Origin: Vicinamibacteria bacterium
GTDB lineage: Bacteria; Acidobacteriota; Vicinamibacteria; Vicinamibacterales; 2-12-FULL-66-21
Direction of reading: 5' to 3'
Length of the DNA stretch: 11,946 nucleotides
NCBI GenBank assembly: GCA_025937075.1
Contig: JAICSD010000090.1
Span: forward strand, 1 to 11,946
The notes under the pieces were generated by a model. The model saw nothing but the letters and a program-made list of their open reading frames with translations, did no database searches and was not told the origin of the DNA. Shown here piece after piece: positions 10,215 to 11,946 of the stretch. Numbering within the stretch: the first letter of the stretch is position 1; every line of letters starts with the position of its first letter. Made by a program: the position numbers and the translations under genes.

Positions 10215-11946
10215 CTAGTTCGGGAGTCGGAGCGGCAAAAATCGGAGTTCGTGGTCCACGCTCGCCTCGGTGACCGCGAGTTCACGGCCGTCGGGGCTGA
10301 CGGCCACCGGATTTGGATTTTCCGCCCAGCGGACGTGCAGGTCTACAGCCGGTCCGCCCTCAGAAGCGATGCGGAAGACCGATCCCGTGGACTCGGCGTT
10401 CGCTAATGTAAAGAAGATGTACTTACCGTCGTCGCTCCACGCTTCCGCTCGAAGTTCGAGGCCGTCCGCTGCCGTCAGGAGCACGCTCAACGATCCGTCG
10501 CGCTGGCGCACCTCCAGAACGGCGGGATTCGAGTTGCGGCGAACAAAAGCGATTCGGCCGTCAGGAGCTTTGGCAAACCATCCTGCGAACGTATCCGGTC
10601 CGAGGAGCGCGACCTCAGCGCCGGTCAGCAGGTCTCGCTCGACAAGACCGCGGTTCGCGTCCGGATACATGAAGTGATCGTCGTTAAAGCCCCAGTCCGC
10701 TATGTGAGTGCCCCGCCAGTTTGTGAGGAGGACGATAGGCGTCACTGCTCCCGTGAGCAGATCAATCTTGTAGTACCCCGTTCGCGCCGGATCCGCAGTA
10801 TCGCGGCCGAATACGGAGACTGCCCGGCTGTCACGCGTCCAGCGCGGCCTCGCATAGCCGAGAAAGGCCATCGACACCGGAACTCGACGTGACCGGTGAG
10901 TCGTACGATCGAGGATCGCCAGAACGGGGCGCGCGTTCGCACCGATCGCTGGCGGATTGTTGATCTCGAAATAGGCAATGTATCGGCCGTCAGGCGAGTA
11001 GGACGCGCCGGTATGCCTGTCCATGGCGGTACTGGAAATGCGATCCGGCGGTCCCGCTGGACCGTCGCGGTCAGGGTCCATCGAATGTAGATAGATTTCG
11101 CTGGTGTTCCGCGATAGTCGCGACACCAGTTCCTGCAGGTCTGTGAGCGCGTAGTCGATTTGGGGCCCTGTGCCGATGTCCACCGCTACCCGCGACGGCG
11201 CGCCGTCCGGGCGTCCGTCACGTACCCTGACGATCCATCCATCCTGGGACCCTGGGTTTGCCTCCGAATCCATCAGGAAGAAGAGGTGCTCGTTATCCGC
11301 GGCCCAGAGCGGCGCGCGCGGGTGCCTTGTGTCCGAATACAGGGAAACCGGTGCCGATCCATTCGTGGGCACCAACAGCAGTTCGGTCGCAGGCGTGTCG
11401 GGATCGCGCCAGTTTTCCACCGCGACGAACCGCCCATCGGGAGAGAGGCTGCCTCCTGGCTCCTCGCGCTGCGAGCGGGTCAGCAGCACCCTCGGAGGTT
11501 CTCCGGCAGTCGGGACTGCCGCGAGATCGAGTGACCCATTACGCTGACGAAGCCAACACGCCAGCAGAGCCCCGTCCCGCGACCAGCTAACAGGCTCCGG
11601 CTCGAACGACGACTGCGCCGGGATGACCACGCGCCTGAGACCGCCGTCGAGGTCAGCCGTTTCGAGGCGGTACGAGCCATCCTGCGCCCGGACGGCATAG
11701 GCAACCCGGTCCTCGCGCGGCGAAACGATCGCGCCGCGCACGACGCCGTCCACGGGGCGAGCCAGAACTTCCCGCGTACGTCCGCTGGACACGTCGAAAA
11801 CCTGCAGCGCGCCACGTGCGCTCACTAACGGCCAGAGCCGCCCGTCGTGTGATGATGAATAGCCCAGGTCCTCGGACGGGATCTCGATGAATTGCGCTTC
11901 ACGATCATTTCTCGTCGCGTGGAGGCGGCCCGCGGCGAACAGCGCG
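10215..11946 (-). CDS. PD40/TolB-like beta-propeller protein (5' end beyond window)
   Basis: The C-terminal 576 aa of a larger protein built from repeated beta-propeller blades. The stop is TAG at 10215-10217. Blade signatures recur: SLSPDGRFVAVENW, ASYSPDGRYIAYFE, WSDDGKYIFFTL and VAVSPDGRELAVTE, with weaker copies such as VSWSRDGALLACWL, PRWTRDSRAVSVFG and PLWAADNEHLFFLM; most end in a turn of the type DLLTGA or DVSSG. About ten blade-like units can be counted. A GTG at 11825 could be taken as a start, but the frame stays open to the right edge and the part before it (SSSHDGRLWPLVSARG) is itself a blade, so the true start lies outside. Such propellers in high-GC soil bacteria often form the C-terminal half of winged-helix transcription regulators or Ser/Thr kinases, or stand alone as secreted TolB-like proteins; the missing N-terminus would decide. 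Base composition is lower in GC than the synthase gene (35/60 at 10681-10740 and at 11101-11160, against 44/60 at 3001-3060 and 40/60 at 6001-6060). Confidence 0.8.
   Translation of the reverse strand, partial: ALFAAGRLHATRNDREAQFIEIPSEDLGYSSSHDGRLWPLVSARGALQVFDVSSGRTREVLARPVDGVVRGAIVSPREDRVAYAVRAQDGSYRLETADLDGGLRRVVIPAQSSFEPEPVSWSRDGALLACWLRQRNGSLDLAAVPTAGEPPRVLLTRSQREEPGGSLSPDGRFVAVENWRDPDTPATELLLVPTNGSAPVSLYSDTRHPRAPLWAADNEHLFFLMDSEANPGSQDGWIVRVRDGRPDGAPSRVAVDIGTGPQIDYALTDLQELVSRLSRNTSEIYLHSMDPDRDGPAGPPDRISSTAMDRHTGASYSPDGRYIAYFEINNPPAIGANARPVLAILDRTTHRSRRVPVSMAFLGYARPRWTRDSRAVSVFGRDTADPARTGYYKIDLLTGAVTPIVLLTNWRGTHIADWGFNDDHFMYPDANRGLVERDLLTGAEVALLGPDTFAGWFAKAPDGRIAFVRRNSNPAVLEVRQRDGSLSVLLTAADGLELRAEAWSDDGKYIFFTLANAESTGSVFRIASEGGPAVDLHVRWAENPNPVAVSPDGRELAVTEASVDHELRFLPLRLPN

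Noticed and set aside
10028..10285. Small open frames on both strands in the intergenic region (81 aa plus strand, 71 aa minus strand).
   Set aside because: They overlap the propeller gene end, have no ribosome binding site or domain features, and are Arg/Pro-rich as expected for shadow frames.

Overview
The window is GC-rich and is read entirely from the minus strand, so transcription runs from the right edge to the left. It holds four genes, two of them cut by the window edges. In order of transcription they are: a PD40/TolB-type beta-propeller protein (3' part only), a giant cyclic beta-1,2-glucan synthase (NdvB/ChvB/Cgs type, 2,850 aa), an ECF-like RNA polymerase sigma factor, and its probable membrane-anchored zinc-finger anti-sigma factor (5' part only).

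The mix of a long PD40 propeller protein, an extended ECF-like sigma factor paired with a zf-HC2-type anti-sigma, and a standalone glucan synthase in high-GC DNA is most like a soil-type Acidobacteriota genome (perhaps Vicinamibacteria). This is an inference from gene content and composition; there is no rRNA or other marker gene here, and Gemmatimonadota or Myxococcota are not excluded. Plus-strand reading frames of up to about 620 codons lie opposite the synthase gene and look like ordinary high-GC shadows.

Layout: 1-484 is the anti-sigma factor, continuing past the left edge. 495-1361 is the sigma factor, ending 10 nt before the anti-sigma start, so the two are almost certainly co-transcribed. 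1362-1462 is a short gap with a small hairpin around the synthase stop codon. 1463-10015 is the cyclic glucan synthase. 10016-10214 is an intergenic stretch of about 200 nt with no clear promoter. 10215-11946 is the propeller protein, open through the right edge.

How the genes may work together: the synthase would build cyclic beta-1,2-glucan at the inner membrane from UDP-glucose, using polymerisation (GT84), cyclisation (glycoamylase-like, now GH189) and chain-length trimming (GH94) modules in one chain. The sigma/anti-sigma pair downstream is a typical envelope-sensing switch. It could control envelope genes including the synthase, but no promoter motif seen here proves the link. No cyclic-glucan exporter (NdvA type) or glucan-modifying enzyme is visible. 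I see no RNA genes, mobile elements, CRISPR arrays or long repeats, and no clearly new system. The points most worth checking are the placement of a rhizobial-type glucan synthase next to a sigma/anti-sigma switch and the unusual extensions of the sigma factor.
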